Shown here: positions 6,184 through 12,425 of the stretch, in pieces
Layout of the letters: each line of letters starts with the position of its first letter
How positions within the stretch are numbered: the stretch's first letter is position 1
Origin: Sphingomonadaceae bacterium
GTDB lineage: Bacteria; Pseudomonadota; Alphaproteobacteria; Sphingomonadales; Sphingomonadaceae
DNA length: 12,425 nt
Direction of reading: 5' to 3'
Assembly (NCBI GenBank): GCA_016462305.1
Contig: JAEMTM010000050.1
Location: forward strand, 1 to 12,425
The notes under the pieces: generated by a model
Databases searched by the model: none
What the model was told of the DNA's origin: nothing
Seen by the model: the letters and a program-made list of their open reading frames with translations, nothing else
Translations under genes and position numbers: made by a program

Positions 6184-7179
6184 ATGCGCGCTTTGTTATC
6201 AACCGCCAGCGGCGGCCCCGACACGCTCGTTATGGGCGAATTGCCCGCGCCGGTTGCTGGCCCCGGCCAAGTCGTCGTTGCGGTAAAGGCATGTTCGATC
6301 AACTTCCCCGACACGTTGATGATTGTCGACCTGTATCAGTTCAAACCAGAACGCCCCTTTGCGCCCGGCGGCGAAATCGCCGGTGTCGTCGAAGCGATTG
6401 GCGATGGCGTCAGCGGATTTGCCATTGGCGACCGCGTGATAGGCCTTTGCGGCAATGGCGGGCTGACTGAAAAGGTCGCGGTCGCAGCGTTCAACTGCTT
6501 CAAAATGCCGGACGCCATGTCTTTTGACGATGGTGCGTCGTTGCTGATGACTTATGGCACATCGATTCATGCGCTCAAGGATCGCGGTCATATGAAGGCT
6601 GGCGATAATGTCTTGGTCCTTGGCGGGGCTGGCGGTATCGGCATATCGGCAATTGAGTTGGCCAAGGCCTATGGCGGCCGCGTGGTTGCAGGTGTTTCCA
6701 GCGAAGCGAAGGCGGACATCGCGCGTGAGGCTGGTGCCGATGAAGTTGTGGTTTACCCGCATCAGCCGTTCGATAAGGACCAATCCAAGGCCGTGGCCGA
6801 AATGTTCAAGGCCGCAGCCGGCCGCGATGGCTTCAACATCATCTATGACACTGTCGGCGGAGATTATAGCGAGCCTGCGGTGCGTGCCATTGCATGGGAA
6901 GGCAAGTTTCTGGTCGTTGGCTTCCCCGCCGGCATCGCCAAGCTGCCGTTGAACCTGACATTGCTGAAAAGCTGCGACGTTTGCGGCGTCTTTTGGGGTG
7001 CCTTTGCCGCGCGCACGCCGCAAAAGAACCACGCCAACATTTCGGAATTGTTTAATCTCTATGCCGCGGGCAAAATCAAGCCACGTATTTCGGAGACGTT
7101 CGCACTGGCCGATGCCGGGACCGCGATTGCCCGACTTGGTGACCGCGCGGCAGTGGGAAAGCTGGTGGTGCACATTTGA
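6184..7179 (+). CDS. Zinc-independent MDR family NADPH:quinone oxidoreductase-like protein
   Basis: Cytoplasmic medium-chain dehydrogenase/reductase of 331 residues in the quinone oxidoreductase branch, expected to use NADPH to reduce quinones or enone-type compounds. The N-terminal GroES-like domain has SINFPDTLMI and PGGEIAGVVEAIG. The Rossmann domain has LGGAGGIG at about residues 146-153, which replaces the AxxGxxG of zinc enzymes. Catalytic and structural zinc-ligand cysteine clusters are absent. AGGAGA (6172-6177) overlaps the leuD stop and gives a strong ribosome-binding site 6 nt before the ATG, so it is likely read from the leu transcript. The true substrate is not evident, and a role in leucine synthesis is not implied. 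Confidence 0.85.
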   Translation: MRALLSTASGGPDTLVMGELPAPVAGPGQVVVAVKACSINFPDTLMIVDLYQFKPERPFAPGGEIAGVVEAIGDGVSGFAIGDRVIGLCGNGGLTEKVAVAAFNCFKMPDAMSFDDGASLLMTYGTSIHALKDRGHMKAGDNVLVLGGAGGIGISAIELAKAYGGRVVAGVSSEAKADIAREAGADEVVVYPHQPFDKDQSKAVAEMFKAAAGRDGFNIIYDTVGGDYSEPAVRAIAWEGKFLVVGFPAGIAKLPLNLTLLKSCDVCGVFWGAFAARTPQKNHANISELFNLYAAGKIKPRISETFALADAGTAIARLGDRAAVGKLVVHI

Positions 7180-7191
7180 CGTGCATCAGCC

Positions 7192-7220
7192 TTGTTGATT
7201 GAACGCAAAGCCATTATCTT
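7192..7220 (+). promoter_or_regulatory. Candidate promoter of the zeta-bolA-grxD cluster
   Basis: TTGTTG (7192-7197) and TATCTT (7215-7220) are 17 bp apart in the 68-bp gap before the ATPase inhibitor gene, leaving a leader of about 20 nt. The match to the sigma-70 consensus is partial. Confidence 0.35.
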
Positions 7221-7247
7221 AGGCAGGCAACAGATAGGAACTGCAAC

Positions 7248-7571
7248 ATGACAAGTTTCGACAACCGCGAGACCGCTTTTGAAAACAAGTTTGCGCATGA
7301 CGCAGAGACGCAATTCAAAATAGCCGCCCGCCGGAACAAGCTGCTTGGGCAGTGGGCCGCCGAAAAAATGGGTCTTACGCCAGAAGAAACCACGGCTTAC
7401 GCCACTTCCGTGGTGCAAGCGGACTTTGAAGAAGCTGGCGACGAAGATGTGGTGCGCAAGCTGCTGGGTGATTTGACGTCGGCGGGCGTTGAAATTGACG
7501 ATGCCATGATTCGCAGCGCACTTGAAGACAAGATGGTCGAAGCGCGCCGCCAGTTTATCGAGCCCGCATAA
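7248..7571 (+). CDS. F1Fo-ATP synthase inhibitor zeta subunit (DUF1476)
   Basis: Small cytoplasmic regulator of 107 residues. In Paracoccus denitrificans, zeta inserts its N-terminal segment into F1 and blocks ATP hydrolysis. The sequence matches the family throughout: an N-terminal FDNRETAFENKFAHD stretch, RRNKLLGQWAAEKMG near residues 28-42, then acidic helices ending with FIEPA. The ATG follows AGGA (7236-7239) with an 8-nt spacer. Its stop TAA shares one base with the bolA start (TAATG), so the two are translationally coupled. No ATP synthase genes are in the window, as is common for this gene. Inhibitor strength differs between alphaproteobacteria and cannot be judged here. Confidence 0.9.
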   Translation: MTSFDNRETAFENKFAHDAETQFKIAARRNKLLGQWAAEKMGLTPEETTAYATSVVQADFEEAGDEDVVRKLLGDLTSAGVEIDDAMIRSALEDKMVEARRQFIEPA

Positions 7572-7807
7572 TGGCAATGCAGGCAGACGAAATTGAAGGC
7601 ATGATTAAGGCCGCTTTGCCGGATGCATTGGTGGAAATTACCGATCTTGCAGGTGACGGCAACCATTATGCCGCCCGCGTAGTGAGCGAGAGCTTTCGTG
7701 GGCTACCCCGTGTAAAACAGCATAAGGCGGTTTATGACGCGCTGGATGGACGGATGGGCGGCGTTTTGCATGCCTTGCAGCTCACGACAGCCATTCCTCA
7801 GAATTAG
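7571..7807 (+). CDS. BolA family protein
   Basis: A 78-residue BolA/IbaG-like protein. Such proteins form Fe-S-bridged complexes with CGFS monothiol glutaredoxins and take part in cluster trafficking or iron signalling. The family core GDGNHYAARVVSESFRG (about residues 28-44) is followed by RVKQHKAVYDAL, with H51 as the conserved C-terminal histidine that contributes a cluster ligand; H32 lies in the loop where the second ligand is found. The start overlaps the preceding stop by one base, and the partner glutaredoxin starts 18 bp downstream, which supports the Fe-S assignment over the morphogene or DNA-binding role of E. coli BolA. An alternative ATG two codons on (7577) is possible. Confidence 0.9.
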   Translation: MAMQADEIEGMIKAALPDALVEITDLAGDGNHYAARVVSESFRGLPRVKQHKAVYDALDGRMGGVLHALQLTTAIPQN

Positions 7808-7825
7808 AATTTTGGAGTATTACAC

Positions 7826-8152
7826 ATGCGCGTTCACGACCGGATCGAAGAGATCGTCAAAGGCAATAATGTTGTTTTGTTTATGAAGGGCAGCCCCCTG
7901 TTTCCGCAATGCGGCTTTTCGAGCAAGGCGATAGCCATTCTGGACCATCTCAACGTCGCTTATGAAAGCGTAGATGTGCTGCAAGACATGGAAATCCGCG
8001 CTGGCATTAAGGATTATAGCGATTGGCCAACAATCCCGCAGCTTTACGTTAAGGGCGAGTTTCTGGGCGGTTCCGACATCATGATGGAAATGTACGAAGC
8101 TGGCGAATTACAGGAATTGGTTGAGACCGAAGGTTTGGCAAAGCCAGCATAA
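7826..8152 (+). CDS. grxD: Monothiol CGFS glutaredoxin, Grx4 type
   Basis: A 108-residue cytoplasmic glutaredoxin that binds a 2Fe-2S cluster with glutathione and passes clusters to targets, alone or with BolA. The active site C29-G-F-S lies in KGSPLFPQCGFSS; K21 and the WPTIPQLYV segment (67-75) form the glutathione site, followed by GGSDI (81-85). The length is typical for single-domain Grx4. GGAG (7814-7817) lies 8 nt before the ATG. It directly follows bolA, the usual partner. It is convergent with an MFS transporter gene, with 49 bp between stops. Confidence 0.93.
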   Translation: MRVHDRIEEIVKGNNVVLFMKGSPLFPQCGFSSKAIAILDHLNVAYESVDVLQDMEIRAGIKDYSDWPTIPQLYVKGEFLGGSDIMMEMYEAGELQELVETEGLAKPA

Positions 8153-8160
8153 GCTATAGA

Positions 8161-8192
8161 CTTCTTGCGGCGCACCGGGGCGTTACAAGAAG
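8161..8192. terminator. Hairpin between grxD and the MFS gene
   Basis: CTTCTTG (8161-8167) and CAAGAAG (8186-8192) are a perfect 7-bp inverted repeat. Within it CGC (8171-8173) can pair with GCG (8180-8182). Its place between convergent genes suggests a bidirectional terminator, but no T-run follows on either strand. Confidence 0.4.
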
Positions 8193-8201
8193 GGTGTTGC
8201 T

Positions 8202-9449
8202 CTATTCGGCGGATACCGCGCCTGCCTCGGCACGCTGAATGTTCGGCAGCAACCAATGCAACCAAGCCAGAGCGAGCATATAGGACGCCGCAGCAAAGAT
8301 AAACACGGGTGTAAAACCTAACCCCGCCGCCAAGACGGCGCCTGTCACCAGCTGGATCAAGGCACCGCCCATATTGCCCATGAATGCGCCAAAAGCGGTA
8401 ACGCGCCCAACCTTGCCGCGCGGCACAACGTCGGTGATGATTGAGAATATCGACAACGAAAAACCCTGATGCCCCGCCATCACCACGCCCATCATAATCG
8501 CCACGGGCCAGAATGAGTTCAACGTGAGAACGAAGGGCAATGGCACCACAATCGCCGCCGAGCCAAACATGATCGTCTTGCGCACGCGGTTGACGCTCCA
8601 TCCCGCCTCCAAAAGCCGTGTTGATAACCAGCCTGCGAACAATGCGCCTGCCCCCGACCCAAAAAAGGCAATCGCCAGCGGAGTTGCCAGCTCGCTTGTC
8701 GTCAGGCCAAATTCCTTGCGATAAAAATCCGGCAGCCAGAAATTGATGAGCCACCAAGTCGCGTCGGACAACATTTTGGCAATCACGATTGCCCAAGTTC
8801 GCCGTTCCATCAATATCGGGCCATAAGGCGCACCATCATCGGCAAAGTCACGATTGGCGTCTTCGGCCTGATCGTCAAACTTCACCCCGCGCGCAAACCA
8901 CAACCACAGCGCCAGCGTTATAAAACCGCCGACCCCGCCAAAGATGAGCGCGCCGCGCCATCCCCAGATAGCGGCGATCACGGGGATGAAAAACGGCATG
9001 GTGATTGTGCCAAGCCCCGCAATCGCCGTGCCCACACCAAAGGCGAACGAGCGCTTGTCGGGTGCGAAAAGCGTGGCGACAGTTTTGATCGTCAGCGGCG
9101 TCTGCACCGCTTCCGTCGCGCCAAGACCAATACGCGCAGCCACAACTTGCCAGCCAGCAATTGCCCAGCCATGCGCCATCGCCGCAAGGCTCCACGTCGT
9201 TACCCCCGCTATCATTGAACGCAGAACGCCAATTCTATCAACCAGCCATCCAGTGAACAGGAAAGACAAAGCTGCTGCAACCTGCGTTACAAAGGCGAGA
9301 TTGGCAAAATCGGTATCAGTCCAACCAAGGTCAGCCGAAATGTCAGGCTTCAGGATCGCGATGACTGGCCGGTCCATGGCATTGAATATGCCGGCGACAC
9401 ACAGCAGCCCAAACAGTGTCCAGCGCAGCGCAGGCGTGATTGGCTTCAT
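8202..9449 (-). CDS. MFS transporter, ACS (hexuronate/galactonate) type
   Basis: Inner-membrane secondary transporter of 415 residues with about twelve hydrophobic helices. The loop between helices 2 and 3 reads GWLVDRIGVLRS (about residues 66-77), close to the MFS signature GxxxDRxGRR. The MDRPVIAI element in the first helix, and the RIGLGATEA segment in helix 4, resemble the anion:cation symporter family that takes up organic acids such as hexuronates and galactonate. The substrate cannot be deduced. The ATG at 9449 follows a GGGGTGA stretch. Just upstream, a 9-codon-frame mini-ORF starting at 9472 ends in a TGA that overlaps this ATG. The gene is divergent from the yeiH-like gene, with 95 bp between their starts. 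Confidence 0.82.
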   Translation of the reverse strand: MKPITPALRWTLFGLLCVAGIFNAMDRPVIAILKPDISADLGWTDTDFANLAFVTQVAAALSFLFTGWLVDRIGVLRSMIAGVTTWSLAAMAHGWAIAGWQVVAARIGLGATEAVQTPLTIKTVATLFAPDKRSFAFGVGTAIAGLGTITMPFFIPVIAAIWGWRGALIFGGVGGFITLALWLWFARGVKFDDQAEDANRDFADDGAPYGPILMERRTWAIVIAKMLSDATWWLINFWLPDFYRKEFGLTTSELATPLAIAFFGSGAGALFAGWLSTRLLEAGWSVNRVRKTIMFGSAAIVVPLPFVLTLNSFWPVAIMMGVVMAGHQGFSLSIFSIITDVVPRGKVGRVTAFGAFMGNMGGALIQLVTGAVLAAGLGFTPVFIFAAASYMLALAWLHWLLPNIQRAEAGAVSAE

Positions 9450-9544
9450 GTCGCTTCACCCCACTGCATCATTGTCTCCGCTTGGTCGATAGCGCATCCC
9501 GCTTTATGCTGGAACTCCTCGCCGACTTGCCTATAGAAGGCGAT

Positions 9545-10618
9545 ATGACACCGCAAGACATAAACGCGAATTACATCGCTGACCTCTATGGCGAAACCTA
9601 CCTCGCACAGGACACTCCTGCGCGCGCCAAACGTTTGTTGATCAGCGCCCTGTTTCCGGGACTTGCGGTCGTCGGTATTGCCTCAGTCGCCGCAACTTGG
9701 TTTTCCGAACATTATGGCATGCCCGTCATTCTGGCGGGTTTGTTACTTGGCCTTGCGCTCAATTTTGTGTCGGCAGAACAAAAGGTGCATCCCGGGCTTG
9801 ATTTCTGCGGCACGTCCTGCCTGCGCTGGGGCATCGTATTGTTGGGCACACAAGTCACCGCAATGCAAATTGGCGGACTTGGTGCGCTCGCATTTTTGGG
9901 ACTGATTGGCATCATGTCTTTGGTCATGGGAGCTGGGCTTTTAGGCGCACGGCTTAGCGGGCAAAGCCGCTACGCAGGCTGGTTAGCTGGCGGCGCGACC
10001 GCCATTTGCGGCGCGTCCGCAGCCTTGGCGATTTACGCGGTCATTGGACGCGAGCGCCTGAACCAGTCGCAGTTTACGCTTATTCTCGTTGGCGTAGCCT
10101 TGGCAAGCGCGGTCGCCATGTCATTCTACCCGCTCATTGCCGCGCAGCTCGATTTCACGGACAAGCAAGCTGGCTTCTTGATGGGTGCTGCGGTGCATGA
10201 CGTCGCGCAATCCTTGGGTGGCGGCTATAGCTTCTCGCAATCGGCAGGTGAGACAGCGACTATCGTGAAACTGTCCCGCGTCGCGCTTCTCGCGCCCGCC
10301 GTGGCGCTTGTCGGGCTTGCCATCGGATCAAGCGATGGACGCTCCAAAAGCCTGGCTTCCAAACTCAAATTGCCGTGGTTCATCATCGCCTTCTTTGTTG
10401 CCGTTGCCGTAAATTCCGTCGTTGACGCGCCCGACTGGGTGGCGGAATATGGCTTGATCGCGTCAAAGGCGATGCTGTTGTTTGCGGTAACGGCCACGGC
10501 TATGCGGTCTCGGCTTGATCTGTTGCTTACCCAAGGATGGAGGGCGCTGCTTCCGGTGATGCTGGCGACCCTTACCGCCTTTGTGGCCGCGGCTGCATTT
10601 GCATGGGCGTTTTTATGA
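9545..10618 (+). CDS. YeiH/UPF0324 family putative sulfate exporter
   Basis: Polytopic inner-membrane protein of 357 residues, similar in length to E. coli YeiH (349). Family motifs are clear: GLLLGLALNF near the second helix, WGIVLLGTQVT, GATAICGASAALA, and GAAVHDVAQSLGGGYSFS. The annotated role, sulfate export, is a family prediction with little direct evidence. The ATG at 9545 is preceded by AGAAGG (9535-9540) with a 4-nt spacer and puts a normal short cytoplasmic N-terminus before the first helix. In-frame ATGs at 9506 and 9440 exist, but the latter would overlap the divergent MFS gene start. Its stop overlaps the glpD start as ATGA, so the two proteins are made from one message. Confidence 0.87.
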   Translation: MTPQDINANYIADLYGETYLAQDTPARAKRLLISALFPGLAVVGIASVAATWFSEHYGMPVILAGLLLGLALNFVSAEQKVHPGLDFCGTSCLRWGIVLLGTQVTAMQIGGLGALAFLGLIGIMSLVMGAGLLGARLSGQSRYAGWLAGGATAICGASAALAIYAVIGRERLNQSQFTLILVGVALASAVAMSFYPLIAAQLDFTDKQAGFLMGAAVHDVAQSLGGGYSFSQSAGETATIVKLSRVALLAPAVALVGLAIGSSDGRSKSLASKLKLPWFIIAFFVAVAVNSVVDAPDWVAEYGLIASKAMLLFAVTATAMRSRLDLLLTQGWRALLPVMLATLTAFVAAAAFAWAFL

Positions 10619-12117
10619 ACCAAGCAATCTATGACTTGGCCGTTATCGGCGGCGGCATCAATGGTGCGGGCATCGCACGGGACGCCGCTGGTAGGGGCGC
10701 GAAAGTCATCCTGCTTGAACGCGGGGATTTGGCGCGGGGCACATCGTCAGCCTCGACAAAGCTCATCCATGGCGGGCTGCGCTATCTTGAACATTATGAA
10801 TTTGCGTTGGTGCGCGAATCCTTAATTGAGCGTGAGCGATTGTGGGCGATTGCGCCGCATATCATATGGCCGCTGCGCTTCATTTTGCCGCATCAAAAAG
10901 GGATTCGTCCTGCATGGCTCGTGCGGCTTGGCTTGTTTTTGTACGACCATATTGGTGGCCGGAAATTGCTGCCCGCAACCCGGACGGTCAATTTGAAAAC
11001 CGAGCCTGCGGGCAAACCGCTTCGGCCCGAATTTGTGAAGGCGTTTGAATATTCGGACTGCTGGGTCGATGACGCACGCTTGGTCGTGTTAAACGCGATG
11101 GACGCCGCTGAACATAAGGCAGATATTCGCACCCGTGCCGAAGTCACGCATCTGAAGCGTCACGACGGATTGTGGCATATACAAATTGCAGGGCAAGAAC
11201 GCGTCCTTGCCCGCGCGGTTGCCAATGCGGCGGGGCCAGCGGTGCTGGACTTGCTGGCACGCACGACAGGGCATGACCGGCCATCCGGTGGCACGATCCG
11301 CTTGGTCAGAGGATCGCATATCGTGGTCCGCAAGATGTTCGACACGCCGCAAGCCTATTTCTGTCAAAACCCCGACGGCCGCATATTTTTTGCCATTCCG
11401 TATGAGGATGACTTCACCCTCATAGGGACGACGGATGCCGATCATCAGGGTTCGCTGGATGATATTCACGCGACGGCAGAGGAGATTGCGTATATCTGCG
11501 CGTCTGCTGGCGCTTATTTTAAGCAAGCCATCACGGCTGCGGACGTGCTCTACAGCTTTGCAGGTGTCCGGCCCTTGGTCGATGATGGCTCAGGCAAACC
11601 TGAAACAGCATCGCGCGGATATCATTTCGAACTGGATGTCGATGCGGATGAAACGGCACCTATCCTCTCGGTCTTTGGTGGCAAGATAACCACCTATCGG
11701 CATCTGGCCGAGAGCGCGGTCGAGCGGCTTTCAAGGCACTTGGCTGTGCTTAAAGGCGAAAGCTGGACATTGCGTCAGTCCTTGCCAGGCGGGGACTTTC
11801 CAATTGATGGTGCCCATCGCCTCGCTTCGGATATTCAGCGGGAACACGCTTATTTGCCCGCCGCACTCGTGCACCGTTGGGTGCGGAGCTACGGAACAAA
11901 GACCCGTTCTTTCTTATCAAACGCCAACGCTCTTGCCGATTTGGGCACGGATTTTGGACATGGCCTCTATGCTGTTGAGGCGGACTATCTCGTCGATCAC
12001 GAATGGGCACAATCCGCCGAGGATATATTGTGGCGGCGCAGTAAGCTGGGCTTGCGTTTCAATGTGGCAGAGGCCCAGACGTTAGAGGATTATGTTATCA
12101 GCCGCCGATGCAGCTAG
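10615..12117 (+). CDS. glpD: Aerobic glycerol-3-phosphate dehydrogenase
   Basis: FAD-linked membrane-associated enzyme of 500 residues (E. coli GlpD has 501). It oxidises sn-glycerol 3-phosphate to dihydroxyacetone phosphate and feeds electrons to ubiquinone. Residues 11-28, from IGGG to RG, satisfy the FAD-G3PDH signature 1. Residues 355-365 (GGKITTYRHLA) satisfy signature 2. A STKLIHGGLRYLE segment (47-59) is the usual flavin and substrate region. The ATG at 10615 is chosen because the FAD-binding fold starts right after it; an in-frame ATG at 10537 lies within the yeiH coding region. It overlaps the yeiH stop as ATGA and has no clear Shine-Dalgarno sequence of its own, so translation is probably coupled. 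No glpK, glpF or glpR is in the window. Confidence 0.95.
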   Translation: MNQAIYDLAVIGGGINGAGIARDAAGRGAKVILLERGDLARGTSSASTKLIHGGLRYLEHYEFALVRESLIERERLWAIAPHIIWPLRFILPHQKGIRPAWLVRLGLFLYDHIGGRKLLPATRTVNLKTEPAGKPLRPEFVKAFEYSDCWVDDARLVVLNAMDAAEHKADIRTRAEVTHLKRHDGLWHIQIAGQERVLARAVANAAGPAVLDLLARTTGHDRPSGGTIRLVRGSHIVVRKMFDTPQAYFCQNPDGRIFFAIPYEDDFTLIGTTDADHQGSLDDIHATAEEIAYICASAGAYFKQAITAADVLYSFAGVRPLVDDGSGKPETASRGYHFELDVDADETAPILSVFGGKITTYRHLAESAVERLSRHLAVLKGESWTLRQSLPGGDFPIDGAHRLASDIQREHAYLPAALVHRWVRSYGTKTRSFLSNANALADLGTDFGHGLYAVEADYLVDHEWAQSAEDILWRRSKLGLRFNVAEAQTLEDYVISRRCS

Positions 12118-12127
12118 GGGCAACTGC

Positions 12128-12217
12128 ATGATATTAGACCTGTTGCGCCGGGCACTTGAAATGGCTGCTGAAAACGACTCAGGCCATTTTCGCGATATTG
12201 AATCCTTTCTGGCTTGA
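12128..12217 (+). CDS. Possible 29-residue small protein
   Basis: A short ORF beginning MILDLLRRALEMAAEN and ending with ESFLA, helical and amphipathic in appearance, with no family I recognise. AGGGG (12116-12120) overlaps the glpD stop and lies 7 nt before the ATG, a good ribosome-binding site. This is the same layout as at the leuD to oxidoreductase junction. The size is too small for coding statistics, and a chance ORF is quite possible. The rest of the 165-bp gap between glpD and the Rrf2 gene holds no clear terminator. Confidence 0.35.
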   Translation: MILDLLRRALEMAAENDSGHFRDIESFLA

Positions 12218-12242
12218 TTTCCACCGTCAAAGGGACCATCTG

Positions 12243-12275
12243 CCCCTAATCGGAGTAAATTTATCTGATTAGGGG
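12243..12275. promoter_or_regulatory. Inverted repeat in the Rrf2 regulator leader, operator or RNA hairpin
   Basis: CCCCTAATC (12243-12251) and GATTAGGGG (12267-12275) are a perfect 9-bp inverted repeat with a 15-nt centre containing the palindrome TAAATTTA (12256-12263). Counting partial inner pairs, 13 of 16 positions are symmetric. The right arm includes the AGGGG Shine-Dalgarno sequence of the regulator gene that starts at 12283. As DNA it resembles an autoregulatory operator for a dimeric regulator; as RNA it would hide the ribosome-binding site. Confidence 0.65.
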
Positions 12276-12282
12276 ACGCAAG

Positions 12283-12425
12283 ATGCGTTTGTCGAATATG
12301 GCCGATTATGCAGTGGTGATCATGAGCGCAGCTTCGCGCCATTGCGGCTTTGCGCGCGTGTCGGCCACTGACCTTGCTGCGGAAACCGGCTTGGCCTTGC
12401 CGACAGCGCAAAAGCTGGTGAGCAT
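12283..12425 (+). CDS. Rrf2 family SUF-type transcriptional regulator (partial)
   Basis: The first 47 codons of a gene that runs off the right edge. The sequence MRLSNMADYAVVIMSAASRH opens like Rrf2-family winged-helix proteins (IscR, RirA, NsrR). The following DLAAETGLALPTAQKLVS is the recognition part of the helix-turn-helix. The Met-Arg-Leu-Ser start with ADYA and LPTAQKL matches the SUF-operon regulator subfamily, so sufBCDS genes probably follow outside the window; that is inference. The cysteines that would bind an Fe-S cluster lie beyond the visible part. The Shine-Dalgarno AGGGGA (12271-12276) is 6 nt before the ATG and sits in the arm of a strong dyad. Confidence 0.82.
   Translation, partial: MRLSNMADYAVVIMSAASRHCGFARVSATDLAAETGLALPTAQKLVS

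Noticed and set aside
6199..7173. 324-codon open frame antisense to the quinone oxidoreductase gene
   Set aside because: The plus-strand frame has a clear MDR fold and a ribosome-binding site. The antisense translation has no recognisable motif and no Shine-Dalgarno sequence.
8044..8796. 250-codon minus-strand frame overlapping grxD and the MFS gene
   Set aside because: It runs antisense to grxD and out of frame with the MFS gene, both of which are well supported. Its composition (Arg, Gly, His, Cys) is typical of shadow frames.
9440..9544. Longer yeiH starts at 9440 or 9506
   Set aside because: 9440 would overlap the divergent MFS gene and add unrelated residues. 9545 has AGAAGG close upstream and gives the normal family length.
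1..12425. Mobile elements, prophage, CRISPR, toxin-antitoxin or defence genes
   Set aside because: I looked for terminal inverted repeats, transposase or integrase motifs, regular repeat-spacer patterns and small toxin pairs and saw none. All main genes are ordinary metabolic or transport families with uniform codon use.

Overview
The window looks like a chromosomal segment of an alphaproteobacterium, most likely of the order Sphingomonadales. The reasons are moderate-to-high GC coding with strong codon bias, an F1Fo-ATPase zeta inhibitor gene (DUF1476, largely alphaproteobacterial), a stand-alone CrtZ carotenoid hydroxylase, and an Rrf2-type SUF regulator of the kind found in this order. The genus cannot be fixed from sequence alone. 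I see no insertion sequence, integrase, CRISPR array, tRNA or rRNA; the content is housekeeping and metabolic, densely packed, with most genes on the plus strand.

Left part (1-3732): an APC-superfamily permease resembling the AdiC/basic amino acid-polyamine antiporters is followed by a succinate-semialdehyde-type NAD(P)+ aldehyde dehydrogenase and a small DUF454 (YbaN-like) membrane protein that starts inside the dehydrogenase stop codon. This suggests uptake and oxidation of an amino acid or GABA-like compound, but no GABA aminotransferase is present. Convergent to it is crtZ (minus strand), for 3-hydroxylation of carotenoid rings.

Central part (3733-8152): leuC, a 68-residue single-pass membrane protein, leuD and a zinc-free quinone oxidoreductase-like MDR protein lie in a row. 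LeuC and LeuD form isopropylmalate isomerase of leucine biosynthesis. They are followed by a compact cluster of ATPase inhibitor zeta, BolA and CGFS monothiol glutaredoxin (Grx4 type); BolA and Grx4 are known partners in Fe-S handling.

Right part (8202-12425): an MFS transporter (minus strand) is divergent from a YeiH/UPF0324 putative sulfate exporter. The exporter's stop overlaps the start of aerobic glycerol-3-phosphate dehydrogenase (glpD). A possible 29-residue ORF follows. The window ends in the first 47 codons of an Rrf2-family SUF regulator, whose leader carries a strong inverted repeat that covers its Shine-Dalgarno sequence.

The loose thread through the right two thirds is iron-sulfur biology: the 4Fe-4S enzyme LeuC, the BolA-Grx4 pair, and the start of a probable SUF locus. 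Nothing here clearly amounts to a new multi-gene system. The best second looks are the dyad over the regulator's ribosome-binding site, the apparently leaderless start of leuC beside a palindrome, the small membrane protein between leuC and leuD, and the translationally coupled yeiH-glpD pair.
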